Assembly (NCBI GenBank): GCA_963922205.1
Contig: CAWUHX010000422.1
Span: 124,001 to 188,000 of the forward strand
From: Romanomermis culicivorax
Taxonomy: Eukaryota > Nematoda > Enoplea > Mermithida > Mermithidae
Reading direction: 5' to 3'
Length of the DNA stretch: 64,000 bases
Under the pieces are notes generated by a model that saw only the letters and a list, made by a program, of their open reading frames with translations, ran no database searches and was not told where the DNA came from. The number at the start of each line of letters is the position of its first letter. Position 1 is the stretch's first letter. This document shows, piece by piece, positions 36,001-46,690 of the stretch. The position numbers were made by a program, and so were the translations under genes.

Positions 36001-36594
36001 CAAACAGCCAGCATTGCTTTGCCTCGGTTCATTTGCCTTAGTGGCTTTCTGTGAACCTGTATTAGCAATGTTGGCGAATATGCTATCATAAACATCTAAC
36101 CTGTTCATGATCTGGTCCAGCTTATCTTCTAATGAGCTCTTTCGAGGATTTTCTCGATGTTCCTCCCGCTCGTTATCCCAATATAATCGATGGTAAGTAT
36201 CGAATAATTGGGCGGGTTTATTAATTGGCTGGCGCTGCTGTTGATCCAAAACCGGAATGTTCATCTTCAGTAATGGACGCGCCGGTCCCATAATTGGCGG
36301 ATGTAAATATTCGCCTCTCTTGGGGAGGTTGGTCGACGACGGAATTTTGAAAATTTGATCTTCGTTGGCCGATAATATCGCGTCGTCGTCCTCCCTCTCG
36401 ACAGCTGTCGAGGTCGTAGGTCGATTGCCTTCATTTTCCACCGATAAAGGCCGGTGATCTGAGCAATTGTCCTCTTCAGCTGAAGTTTCAGCTGAAGTCA
36501 GGACAATTAACTTTTCTGCATCACGGGCCTTTTTTCCCGGTGGTGTTCGGGGCAAACCGGAGCTCTTGAGGCCACCTAGGTTGTCTTTATTCAT
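30043..36594 (-). CDS. Gag-Pol polyprotein of Ty3/gypsy-type element (2183 aa)
   Basis: The ATG at 36594 lies about 100 nt inside the 5' LTR. Residues 1-300 are mostly disordered and about 310-490 are capsid-like. A CX2HX4HX4C knuckle spans 630-643, then an RGG/FRG-rich stretch covers 655-705. The aspartic protease has D866-T-G, with a later ILGTDF. Reverse transcriptase spans about 1170-1450, with D1278 and the YIDD box (D1342, D1343). RNase H has D1492, E1533, D1558 and D1601. Integrase has a zinc-binding start (H1820, C1850, C1853 and an upstream His near 1810-1813), a D1881, D1940, E1976 triad with D-35-E spacing, and a GPF motif at 2111-2113. All expected catalytic residues are present. 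Gag and Pol are in one frame with no shift or stop between them, so the Gag:Pol ratio must be set some other way. The stop follows a short tail without a chromodomain. Confidence 0.97.
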   Translation of the reverse strand: MNKDNLGGLKSSGLPRTPPGKKARDAEKLIVLTSAETSAEEDNCSDHRPLSVENEGNRPTTSTAVEREDDDAILSANEDQIFKIPSSTNLPKRGEYLHPPIMGPARPLLKMNIPVLDQQQRQPINKPAQLFDTYHRLYWDNEREEHRENPRKSSLEDKLDQIMNRLDVYDSIFANIANTGSQKATKANEPRQSNAGCLEQGGALKFEQGQEELAWQNDGITLQQDCRRKDQKSSLGPKEQYMSHLPTTSKVEQRVSSCGFDEGLKNPSLINPTISQQSSCIRGETPSVRQQVMPTMIPIDPALWVNPAQVGPTVYDIERAIKPKLLQSDMPSKQVLAFLVELEGEFRKNTPDEVKLEALTRLSRDLPKELAEESTTYREARDKILNYCAPDCNLDMLKRDLLDIKQEPDEAATKFLKRVRAHVNLVYQSETKEFKNKIIIETFFYRSSLTYQLELQKDIAKFKNWYDLSQAVYEIELKYRNAIRTFGPREQPMMINTAQAEIAEEQQADVNVIQRPYESAQKRNRDFRRPNTERQTPMQSSQNQLIDIADEEVLEVPPQQAIMPRQQPVEEPKKDSLMVALSKEFIKMAQCYEEIRNSTKAQEEAITALTQKVDKAKAKSQQEVQQRKWCTYHENNTHNTIDCRTLNFYKGLQNRGRGGNSGRGFGRGSPRGSFGNFRGRGNFRGNFRGNYGGSRGGFGNEGERGAYQVSFPDDEAENLQEYAEFQEYVKLKKLREQMRLLQATTQLMLPGPNLMDQQPVIANQSSNTLLVPQKVVSPSQASGQTDQPPSSGVNSVQQEPMMEMKLCGLHNCAMEKEDNVPEMECSAEYGRKATAEELDMLAKYPRTQPFHIKVTVCATTAKALIDTGAQCSVMSGDFLKKSLGLEYTAYPKILKVTVANGKVVSAHGYVQFQMQCDYGRFPVKAIIIPGSAEDLILGTDFLAHPEVNTVIDFGKGSMTMMGVKKSIDLLTSDKKAIPIVGVHNPMIAESVQENSIEEDQCSTIEQLEDLVPVVACNRIYIPHGTDQLVKAKLWNKSSANRINGIIVEGDDSETRFRVDDTIVDGSKEDFVLMISNNTGSGCLIEPNQVLGYCNSVFRGESSVSILQAGNSGESSLEGIFDAKESKFDGVVFLEALYKMTSKATVSEEQKEMAIRQLVKYRDVFSLPHDPLTTTPHLTCKINTGDASPVAKHYYRAAIERRPYIRQHVQEMLDKGVIEPSRSPWAAPLFLVGKKDGSLRPVVDFRGLNEVTKDDRYPIPRMDDYLDCLGRAKFYTTLDLKSGYWQVPMEEGSKEKTAFLCQEGLFQFKVMPFGLKNAPAEFQRMMERILHPHVWKICLVYIDDIIVFSNTFEEHIENLKLVLDALRRAQLTLKPEKCEFLPKKVHFLGHILDSNGISPDPKKVQAIKEFEFPDSVKRMQRFLGMLQWCKKFIPHLAKHAEPLYKLTAKKRNKWLVTEDHYKAFNALKEALVSVPFLRYPVMDGSAQFILQTDASGTALGAVLYQESGEDKWVIAYNSRVLKEDEKKWCATERECLAIIYGLKIYRHYLLGQKVLIKTDHRPLLSMKVNTTTNDKLKRWYAIINQYNHKLEYVPGRQNAMADFLSRKDEPEDVVKSPPKWESMFKSDVVSSDVKGIIKEQQEQQQISLEAKRNNIPEKNKSHKDKKEEEGARNSPEDEREHPKGIEAVVTRSKARVSEKVQKENQETDRSAIPKEQDNVQWLHPRKEEEFDKPGTSGGEEISIGLIPDDLMSKLQKADESLKPIWDRLGANSTTKYHSGFYEENGVLYRETEAESEDQLVVPANLRDSVLHQHHGAVIMTHQGFKRTLSVMKLHYWWPGMEKDVREWIKYCVVCQMATAGKPSIPPLIPIVPQGPFDIVSVDIVGISPLGERMPYVIVFQDYFTKWVEAEMIPDQSANSVVNAFLEAIIFRHGTPTKLLSDNGSCFTSDLMKSVCHLLECKKIFTTAYHPQGNGMVERFNQTLIKQLRKVAIGEPDSWPRYLKSVVFAYNATPHAVTKASPFALLRGHEAKFGMNLSKALKIVMPMNYEAYKFILTDHLTRLYSIIAENIQKAAEASKRYFDKKIKTSVFKENDWVLLKVDKQKKLGLTWEGPFIITDVSRLEDNVITIARYDNLLLRQKVSASRLKIFRYETTRWQNYIKNRSNRLTVPSQLAESSATPDVVS

Positions 36595-36692
36595 TTTGTA
36601 ACCTCCCAGTTCTCTATAAAAACCAATAGGTTTTTTGACTCCTCGAGTTTGCCTCTGATTTTCTGTTACTTTGAGAGTCAGAAGCCACCACT
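36595..36692 (-). other. 5' leader of retrotransposon
   Basis: A leader of about 98 nt lies between the 5' LTR and the gag ATG and includes the primer-binding site. Nothing else is evident. It is short for a leader that would also need packaging signals, so these may extend into gag. Confidence 0.6.
36673..36690 (-). other. Primer-binding site
   Basis: Two bases inside the 5' LTR the sense strand reads TGGTGGCTTCTGACTC, complementary to a tRNA 3' end terminating in CCA. The tRNA was not identified. The position and TGG start are standard for tRNA-primed LTR elements. Confidence 0.75.
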
Positions 36693-37293
36693 TGTTGAAA
36701 TGAGACTTGGGATAGATTGAGAAATATAAATAAAGGATTTGATACCAAAAATAGACCTAATCAGTCACTAGCTAATTCACCTAATCAGGCCGAAACCTTA
36801 GGTAGAATCAGATTGCAACAGTTCGGTCAGTCTCTAAATCAACAAAGATCTCCTGCTTTCGTCCCGAAGAACTGCAGAAGAAATGATAACACCCTGAGCT
36901 CAAGTAACTTCAAACCAGGGGCAGAATCAGAAGTCAGGCCGAGAACTGAGTTGTAAATGTAGACTTGCACGCTGGGTGGCTCTCCAGAAGTCCGGGGTCT
37001 AACCTGCGTTCCCTCCGCTGTGAGTAATTCCAAGGCTGTCGGCCGGGGGTCGTTGTATTCCAGGCGGAAATGCTCCACCACAATAATATAACAAAATAAT
37101 ATAATATTATGCCCTACTGGGCCGCCGATATTTTTCGTTCAATAAAAAACAAAACAATAATCACTGAATGACCAAAAACATAGACGACCGGCATATTTAT
37201 GCACGGTGTCTATGCAAATCGGCGTCGACGCAAAACGCGTCGACTTCGGCTATTTCTTCACAACTTTGAGATAGACTATGTCCATCCCTGACA
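36693..37293 (-). repeat. 5' LTR (601 bp)
   Basis: It is the same length as the LTR at 23334-23934, and reading both in full I found no mismatch. LTRs are identical at integration, so divergence near zero implies a very recent insertion (or recent gene conversion). It should hold the promoter that drives the minus-strand genomic RNA. Confidence 0.95.
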
Positions 37294-37297
37294 AATA
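37294..37297 (+). other. Target site duplication, right copy (AATA)
   Basis: AATA directly follows the right LTR and the satellite then continues with CTACTTT. Joining left and right flanks at one AATA restores the normal monomer phase, apart from one base change (TTGATG to TTCATG). Confidence 0.92.
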
Positions 37298-38504
37298 CTA
37301 CTTTCATGCATTCATGTGGTTCATAGGAATAGGTTTGTTTGAGTAGTAATTCCGACTCAATGTGATTATTTTCACACAAAATTAGACATTTATTTAGTTT
37401 GAATTATAAGAGTAAAAAATTTTTTAGTTTTTTGAAGATGGGTTTTTAGATTGTGTGGCATTTGGTTATTCAGGAGGGAGAATGTGAGGCCAATGGTCAG
37501 ATTGGTTATCAAGATATGCGATGGCAACCTTACAGGGATTGTCGAAAAAAATAAAAAAAACCAAAATGTTATTTTTCAGCTATTGTTAGAAAGGCATGGT
37601 CTCAGAAACAAATTTCAGAATGTTTAGCAGTGTTGTTATTGATTATTTGCTTCGTTGATGCATTCATGTGGTTTATGGGAATAGGTTTGTTTGAGTAGTA
37701 ATTCCGACTTAATGTGATTATCTTCACACATAATTTGACATTTATTTAGTTTGAATTATGAGTAACAAATTTTTTAGTTTTTTGAAGATGGGTTTTTAGA
37801 TTGTGTAGCAGTTGGTTATTCACAAGGGAGAATTTAAGGTCAATTGTCAGATTGGTTATCAAGATATGAGATGGCAAAGTTACAGTGATTGTGGAAAATG
37901 TCTATAAAAACCAAACTGTTACTTTCCAGCTTTCATTAGAAAAGTATGGTCGCAGAAACAAATTTCAGTATGTTTAGCAGTGTTGTTATTGGTTAATACT
38001 TCATTGATGCATCCATGTGGTTTATGGGAATAGGTTTGTTTGAGTAGTAATTCGGACTCAATGTGATTATTTTCACACAAAATTAGACATTTATTTAGTT
38101 TGAATTATAAGAGTAACAAATTTTTTAGTTTTTTGAAGATGGGTTTTTAGATTGTGCCGCATTTGGTTATTCAGGAGGGAGAATGTGAGGCCAATTGTCA
38201 GATTGGTTATCAAGATATGAGATGGCAACCTTACAGGGATTGTCGAAAAATTAAAAAAAAAACTGAAATGTTACATTTCAGCTATTGTTAGAAAGGCATG
38301 GTCTCAGAAACAAATTTCAGTCTTCTTAGCAGTGTTGTTATTGATTATTTGCTTCGTTGATGCATTCATGTGGTTTATGGGAATAGGTTTGTTTGAGTAG
38401 TAATTCCGACTTAATGTGATTATCTTCACACATAATTTGACATTTATTTAGTTTGAATTATGAGTAACAAATTTTTTAGTTTTTTGAAGATGGGTTTTTA
38501 GATT

Positions 38505-40260
38505 GTGTGGCAGTTGGTTATTCACAAGGAAGAATTTAAGGTCAATTGTCAGATTGATTATCAAGATATGAGATGGCAAAGTTACAGTAATTGTCGAAAA
38601 TGTCTAAAAAAACCAAACTGTTACTTTCCAGCTTTTGTTAAAAAAATATGGTCGCAGGAACAAATTTCAGTATGTTTAGCAGTGTTGTTATTGGTTAATA
38701 CTACATTGATGCATTCATGTGGTTTATAGGAATAGGTTTGTTTGAGTAGTAATTCGGACTCAATGTGATTATTTTCACACAAAATTAGACATTCATTTAG
38801 TTTGAATTATAAGAGTAACAAATTTTTTAGTTTTTTGAAGATAGGTTTTTAGATTGTGTGGCAGTTGGTTATTCACAAAGGAGAATTTAAGGTCGATTGT
38901 CAGATTGGTTATCAAGATATGAGATGGCAACCTTACAGGGATTGTCGAAAAAATAAAAAAAAACTGAAATGTTACTTTTCAGCTATTGTTAGAAAGGCAT
39001 GGTCTCAGAAACAAATTTCAGTCTTCTTAGCAGTGTTGTAAATGGTTGATGCTTCATTGACGCATTCATGTGGTTCATGGACATAGGTTGGTTTGAGTAG
39101 TAATTCTGACTCAATGTGATTATTTTCACACAAAATGAGACATTTATCTAGTTTGAATTATATGTGTAAAAAATTTTTTAGTATTTTGAAGATGGGTTTT
39201 TAGATTGTGTAGCAGTTGGTTATTCACAAGGGAGAATTTAAGGTCAATTGTCAGATTGGTTATCAAGATATGAGATGGCAAAGTTACAGTAATTGTCGAA
39301 AATGTCTAAAAAATCCAAACTGTTACTTTCCAGCTTTCGTTAGAAAAGTATGGTCGCAGAAACAAATTTCAGTATGTTTAGCAGTGTTGTTATTGGTTAA
39401 TACTACATTGATGCATTCATGTGGTTTATAGGAATAGGTTTGTTTGAGTAGTAATTCGGACTCAATGTGATTATTTTCACACAAAATTAGACATTTATTT
39501 AGTTTGAATTATAAGAGTAACAAATTTTTTAGTTTTTTGAAGATGGGTTTTTAGATTGTGCGGCATTTGGTTATTCAGGAGGGAGAATGTGAGGCCAATT
39601 GTCAGATTGGTTATCAAGATATGAGATGGCAACCTTACAGGGATTGTCAAAAAAATAAAAAAAAACTGAAATGTTACTTTTCAGCTATTGTTAGAAAGGC
39701 ATGGTCTCAGAAACAAATTTCAGTCTTCTTAGCAGTGTTGTAAACGGTTGATGCTTCATTGACACATTCATGTGGTTCATGGACATAGGTTGGTTTGAGT
39801 AGTAATTCTGACTCAATGTGATTATTTTCACACAAAATGAGACATTTATCTAGATTGAATTATATGTGTAAAAAATTTTTTAGTATTTTAAAGATGGGTT
39901 TTTAGATTGTGTAGCAGTTGGTTATTCACAAGGGAGAATTCAAGGTCAATTGTCAGATTGGTTATCAAGATATGAGATGGCAAAGTTACAGTAATTGTCG
40001 AAAATGTCTAAAAAATCCAAACTGTTACTTTCCAGCTTTCGTTAGAAAAGTATGGTCGCAGAAACAAATTTCAGTATGTTTAGCAGTGTTGTTATTGGTT
40101 AATACTACATTGATGCATTCATGTGGTTTATAGGAATAGGTTTGTTTGAGTAGTAATTCGGACTCAATGTGATTATTTTCACACAAAATTAGACATTCAT
40201 TTAGTTTGAATTATAAGAGTAACAAATTTTTTAGTTTTTTGAAGATGGGTTTTTAGATTG
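38505..40260 (+). repeat. Segment duplicated from or shared with 4937-6690
   Basis: Five successive monomers here have the same order and private variants as those from 4937: a GTCGATTG unit, a unit with AAAAAATCC, a GTGCGGCAT unit and a GAATTCAAGG unit. They also share the odd spacings 351, 360, 342 and 360 between their open-frame starts. The two segments lie about 33.6 kb apart in the present sequence, or about 10.4 kb apart once the two insertions are removed. Confidence 0.8.
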
Positions 40261-43200
40261 TGTGGCATTTGGTTATTCAGGAGGGAGAATGTGAGGCCAA
40301 TGATCAAATTGGTTATCAAGATATGAGATGACAATGTTACAGCAATTGTCGGAAAAATCTAAAAAAACCAAAACGTTACTTTTCAGCTATTGTTAGAAAG
40401 GCATGGTCTCAGAAACAAATTTCAGTGTTCTTAGCAGTGTTGTAAATGGTTAATGCTTCATTGACGCATTCATGTGGTTCATGGAAATAGGTTGGTTTGA
40501 GTAGTAATTCTGACTCAATGCGATTATTTTCACAGAAAATGAGACATTTGTCTAGTTCGAATTATAAGTTTAAAAAATTTTTTAGTATTTTGAAGATGGG
40601 TTTTTAGATTGTGTAGCAGTTGGTTATTCACAAGGGAGAATTTAAGGTCAATTGTCAGATTGGTTATCAAGATATGAGATGGCAAAGTTACAGTAATTGT
40701 CGAAAATGTCTAAAAGAACCAAGCTGTTACTTTCCAGCTTTCGTTAGAAAAGTATGGTCGCAGAAACAAATTTCAGTATGTTTAGCACTGTTGTTATTGG
40801 TTGATACTTCATTGATACATTCATGTGGTTTAAAGGAATTGGTATGTTTGAGTAGTAATTCGGACTCAATGTGATTATTTTCACACAAAATTAGACATAG
40901 TTTGAATTATAAGAGTAACAAATTTTTTAGTTTTTTGAAGATGGGTTTTCAGATTGTGTCACAGTTGGTTATTCACAAGGGAGAATCTAAGGTCAATTGT
41001 CAGATTGGTTATCAAGATATGAGATGGCAAAGTTACAGTAATTGTCGAAAATGTCTAAAGGAACCAAACTATTACTTTATAGCTTTCGTTAGAAAAGTAT
41101 GGTTGCAGAAACAAGTTTCAGTATGTTTAGCAGTGTTGTTATTGGTTAATACTACATTGATGCATTCATGTGGTTTATAGGAATAGGTTTGTTTGAGTAG
41201 TAATTCCGACTCAATGTGATTATTTTCACACAAAATTAGACATTTATTTAGTTTGAATTATAAGAGTAACAAATTTTTTAGTTTTTTGAAGATGGGTTTT
41301 TAGATTGTGTGGCATTTGGTTATTCAGGAGGGAGAATGTGAGGTCAATTGTCAGATTGGTTATCAAGATATGAGATGGCAACCTTACAGGGATTGTCGAA
41401 AAAATAAAAAAAAACCAAAATGTTACTTTTTAGCTATCGTTAGAAAGGCATGGTCTCAGAAACAAATTTCAGTATGTTTCGCAGTGTTGTTATTGATTAT
41501 TTGCTTCGTTGATGCATTCAGGTGGTTTATGGGAATAGGTTTGTTTCAGTAGTAATTCGGACTTAATGTGATTATCTTCACACATAATTTGACATTTATT
41601 TAGTTTGAATTATGAGTAACAAATTTTTTAGTTTTTTGAAGATGGGTTTTTAGATTGTGTGGCAGTTGGTTATTCACAAGGGAGAATTTAAGGTCAATTG
41701 TCAGATTGGTTATCAAGATATGAGATGGCAAAGTTACAGTAATTGTCGAAAATGTCTAAAAGAACCAAACTGTTACTTTCCAGCTTTCGTTAGAAAAGTA
41801 TGGTCGCAGAAACAAATTTCGGTATGTTTAGCAGTGTTGTTATTGGTTAATACTTCATTGATACATTCATGTGGTTTAAAGGAATTGGTATGTTTGAGTA
41901 GTAATTCAGACTCAATGTGATTATTTTCACACAAAATTAGACATATATTTAGTTTGAAATATAAGAGTAACAAATTTTTTAGTTTTTTGAAGATAGGTTT
42001 TTAGTTTGTGTGGCATTTGGTTATTCAGGCGGGAGAATGTGAGGCCAATGGTCAGATTGGTTATCAAGATATGAGATGGCAACCTTACAGGGATTGTCGA
42101 AAAAATAAAAAAAAACCGAAATGTTACTTTTCAGCTATTGTTAGAAAGGCATGGTCTCAGAAACAAATTTCAGTCTCCTTAGCAGTGTTGTAAATGGTTG
42201 ATGCTTAATTGAGGCATTCATGTGGTTAATGGAAATAGGTTGGTTTGAGTAATAATTCTGACTCAATGTGATTATTTTCACACAAAATTAGACATTCATT
42301 TAGTTTGAATTATAAGAGTAATGAATTTTTTAGTATTTTGAAGATGGGTTTTTAGATTGTGTGGCATTTGGTTATTCAGGCCGGAGAATGTGAGGTCAAT
42401 TGTCAGATTGGTTATCAAGATATAAGATGGCAAAGTTACAGTAATTGTCGAAAATGTCTAAAAAAACCAAACTGTTACTTTCCAGCTTTCGTTAGAAAAG
42501 TATGGTCGCAGAAACAAATTTCAGTATGTTTAGCAGTGTTGTTATTGGTTAATACTACTTTGATGCATTCATGTGGTTTATAGGAATAGGTTTGTTTGAG
42601 TAGTAATTCGGACTCAATGTGATTATTTTCACACAAAATTAGACATAGTTTGAATTATAAGAGTAACAAATTTTTGAGTTTTTTGAAGATGGGTTTTTAG
42701 ATTGTGTCACAGTTGGTTATTCACAAGGGAGAATCTAAGGTCAATTGTCAGATTGGTTATCAAGATATGGGATGGCAAAGTTACAGTAATTGTCAGAAAT
42801 GTCTAAAAAAACCAAACTGTTACTTTCCAGCTTTCGTTAAAAAAATATGGTCGCAGAAACAAATTTCAGTATGTTTAGCAGTGTTGTTATTGGTTAATAC
42901 TTCATTGATGCATTCATGTGGTTTATAGGAAAAGGTTTGTTTGAGTAGTAATTCCGACTCAATGTGATTATTTTCACACAAAATTAGACATTCATTTAGT
43001 TTGAATTATAAGAGTAACAAATTTTTTAGTATTTTGAAGATGGGTTTTTAGATTGTGTAGCAGTTGGTTATTCACCAGGGAGAATTTTAGGTCGATTGTC
43101 AGATTGGTTATCAAGATATGAGATGGCAAAGTTACAGTAATTGTCGAAAATGTCTAAAAAAACCAAACTGTTACTTTCCAGCTTTCGTTAGAAAAGTATG

Positions 43201-43640
43201 GTCGCAGAAACAAATTTCAGTATGTTTAGCAGTGTTGTTATTGGTTAATACTACTTTGATGCATTCATGTGGTTTATAGGAATAGGTTTGTTTGAGTAGT
43301 AATTCGGACTCAATGTGATTATTTTCACACAAAATTAGACATAGTTTGAATTATAAGAGTAACAAATTTTTTAGTTTTTTGAAGATGGGTTTTTAGATTG
43401 TGTCACAGTTGGTTATTCACAAGGGAGAATCTAAGGTCAATTGTCAGATTGGTTATCAAGATATGGGATGGCAAGGTTACAGTAATTGTCGGAAATGTCT
43501 AAAAAAACCAAACTGTTACTTTCCAGCTTTCGTTAAAAAAATATGGTCGCAGAAACAAATCTCAGTATGTTTAAAATTAGACATTTATTTAGTTTGAATT
43601 ATAAGAGTAACAAATTTTTTAGTTTTTTGAAGATGGGTTT

Positions 43641-46600
43641 TTAGATTGTGTGGCATTTGGTTATTCAGGAGGGAGAATGTGAGGCCAATGGTCAGATTGG
43701 TTATCAAGATATGAGATGGCAAAGTTACAGTAATTGTCGAAAATGTCTAAAAAAACCAAACTGTTACTTTCCAGCTTTCGTTAGAAAAGTATGGTCGCAG
43801 AAACAAATTTCAGTATGTTTAGCAGTGTTGTTATTGGTTAATACTACATTGATGCATTCATGTGGTTTATAGGAATAGGTTTGTTTGAGTAGTAATTCGG
43901 ACTCAATGTGATTATTTTCACACAAAATTAGACATTCATTTAGTTTGAATTATAAGAGTAACAAATTTTTTAGTTTTTTGAAGATGGGTTTTTAGATTGT
44001 GTCACAGTTGGTTATTCACAAGGGAGAATCTAAGGTCAATTGTCAGATTGGTTATCAAGATATGGGATGGCAAGGTTACAGTAATTGTCGGAAATGTCTA
44101 AAAAAACCAAACTGTTACTTTCCAGCTTTCGTTAAAAAAATATGGTCGCAGAAACAAATCTCAGTATGTTTAGCAGTGTTGTTATTTGTTAATACTTCAT
44201 TGATGCATTCATGTGGTTTATAGGAATAGGTTTGTTTGAGTAGTAATTCGGACTCAATGTGATTATTTTCACACAAAATTAGACATAGTTTGAATTATAA
44301 GAGTAACAAATTTTTTAGTTTTTTGAAGATGGGTTTTTAGATTGTGTCACAGTTGGTTATTCACAAGGGAGAATCTAAGGTCAATTGTCAGATTGGTTAT
44401 CAAGATATGGGATGGCAAGGTTACAGTAATTGTCGGAAATGTCTAAAAAAACCAAACTGTTACTTTCCAGCTTTCGTTAAAAAAATATGGTCGCAGAAAC
44501 AAATCTCAGTATGTTTAGCAGTGTTGTTATTTGTTAATACTTCATTGATGCATTCATGTGGTTTATAGGAATAGGTTTGTTTGAGTAGCAATTCCGACTC
44601 AATGTGATTATTTTCACACAAAATTAGACATTTATTTAGTTTGAATTATAAGAGTAACAAATTTTTTAGTTTTTTGAAGATGGGTTTTTAGATTGTGTGG
44701 CATTTGGTTATTCAGGAGGGAGAATGTGAGGCCAATGGTCAGATTGGTTATCAAGATATGAGATGGCAAAGTTACAGTAATTGTCGAAAATGTCTAAAAA
44801 AACCAAACTGTTACTTTCCAGCTTTCGTTAGAAAAGTATGGTCGCAGAAACAAATTTCAGTAAGTTTAGCAGTGTTGTTATTGGTTAATACTACATTGAT
44901 GCATTCATGTGGTTTATAGGAATAGGTTTGTTTGAGTAGTAATTCGGACTCAATGTGATTATTTTCACACAAAATTAGACATAGTTTGAATTATAAGAGT
45001 AACAAATTTTTTAGTTTTTTGAAGATGGGTTTTTAGATTGTGTCACAGTTGGTTATTCACAAGGGAGAATCTAAGGTCAATTGTCAGATTGGTTATCAAG
45101 ATATGGGATGGCAAGGTTACAGTAATTGTCGGAAATTTCTAAAAAAACCAAACTGTTACTTTCCAGCTTTCGTTAAAAAAATATGGTCGCAGAAACAAAT
45201 CTCAGTATGTTTAGCAGTGTTGTTATTGGTTAATACTTCATTGATGCATTCATGTGGTTTATAGGAATAGGTTTGTTTGAGTAGCAATTCCGACTCAATG
45301 TGATTATTTTCACACAAAATTAGACATTTATTTAGTTTGAATTATAAGAGTAACAAATTTTTTAGTTTTTTGAAGATGGGTTTTTAGATTGTGTGGCATT
45401 TGGTTATTCAGGAGGGAGAATGTGAGGCCAATGGTCAGATTGGTTATCAAGATATGAGATGGCAAAGTTACAGTAATTGTCGAAAATGTCTAAAAAAACC
45501 AAACTGTTACTTTCCAGCTTTCGTTAGAAAAGTATGGTCGCAGAAACAAATTTCAGTATGTTTAGCAGTGTTGTTAATGGTTAATACTACTTTGATGCAT
45601 TCATGTGGTTTATAGGAATAGGTTTGTTTGAGTAGTAATTCGGACTCAATGTGATTATTTTCACACAAAATTAGACATAGTTTGAATTATAAGAGTAACA
45701 AATTTTTTAGTTTTTTGAAGATGGGTTTTTAGATTGTGTCACAGTTGGTTATTCACAAGGGAGAATCTAAGGTCAATTGTCAGATTGGTTATCAAGATAT
45801 GGGATGGCAAGGTTACAGTAATTGTCGAAAATGTCTAAAAAAACCAAACTGTTACTTTCCAGCTTTCGTTAGAAAAGTATGGTCGCAGAAACAAATTTCA
45901 GTATGTTTAGCAGTGTTGTTATTGGTTAATACTACTTTGATGCATTCATGTGGTTTATAGGAATAGGTTTGTTTGAGTAGTAATTCGGACTCAATGTGAT
46001 TATTTTCACACAAAATTAGACATAGTTTGAATTATAAGAGTAACAAATTTTTTAGTTTTTTGAAGATGGGTTTTTAGATTGTGTCACAGTTGGTTATTCA
46101 CAAGGGAGAATCTAAGGTCAATTGTCAGATTGGTTATCAAGATATGGGATGGCAAGGTTACAGTAATTGTCGGAAATGTCTAAAAAAACCAAACTGTTAC
46201 TTTCCAGCTTTCGTTAAAAAAATATGGTCGCAGAAACAAATTTCAGTATGTTTAGCGGTGTTGTTATTGGTTAATACTTCATTGATGCATTCATGTGGTT
46301 TATAGGAATAGGTTTGTTTGAGTAGCAATTCCGACTCAATGTGATTATTTTCACACAAAATTAGACATTTATTTAGTTTGAATTATAAGAGTAACAAATT
46401 TTTTAGTTTTTTGAAGATGGGTTTTTAGATTGTGTGGCATTTGGTTATTCAGGAGGGAGAATGTGAGGCCAATGGTCAGATTGGTTATCAAGATATGAGA
46501 TGGCAAAGTTACAGTAATTGTCGAAAATGTCTAAAAAAACCAAACTGTTACTTTCCAGCTTTCGTTAGAAAAGTATGGTCGCAGAAACAAATTTCAGTAT

Positions 46601-46690
46601 GTTTAGCAGTGTTGTTATTGGTTAATACTACATTGATGCATTCATGTGGTTTATAGGAATAGGTTTGTTTGAGTAGTAATTCGGACTCAA
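43641..46690 (+). repeat. Higher-order block alternating 351- and 345-bp monomers
   Basis: Monomers beginning GTGTGGCAT (351 bp) alternate with monomers beginning GTGTCACAG (345 bp); comparable points include 43648, 43999, 44344, 44695, 45040, 45391, 45736, 46081 and 46432. The basic step is 696 bp, with some doubled GTGTCACAG units. High similarity between steps suggests recent unequal exchange. Confidence 0.8.

Larger units (their letters stand above)
23334..37293 (-). mobile_element. Complete Ty3/gypsy-type LTR retrotransposon with a second, exonuclease-bearing ORF
   Basis: The 13,960-bp element reads on the minus strand. Sense order is 5' LTR (37293-36693), primer-binding site, gag-pol (36594-30043), spacer of about 1.2 kb, ORF2 (28850-24777), 3' leader, 3' LTR (23934-23334). 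The two LTRs are both 601 bp and no difference was found when read side by side. They start TG and end CA and are flanked by AATA. The domain order protease, reverse transcriptase, RNase H, integrase is that of Ty3/gypsy rather than Ty1/copia. Both long frames are open and keep their key residues, so the copy may be competent or very recently so. It is longer than most Ty3/gypsy elements because of a long Gag and the 1357-codon ORF2. No env-like membrane protein is seen. Confidence 0.97.
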
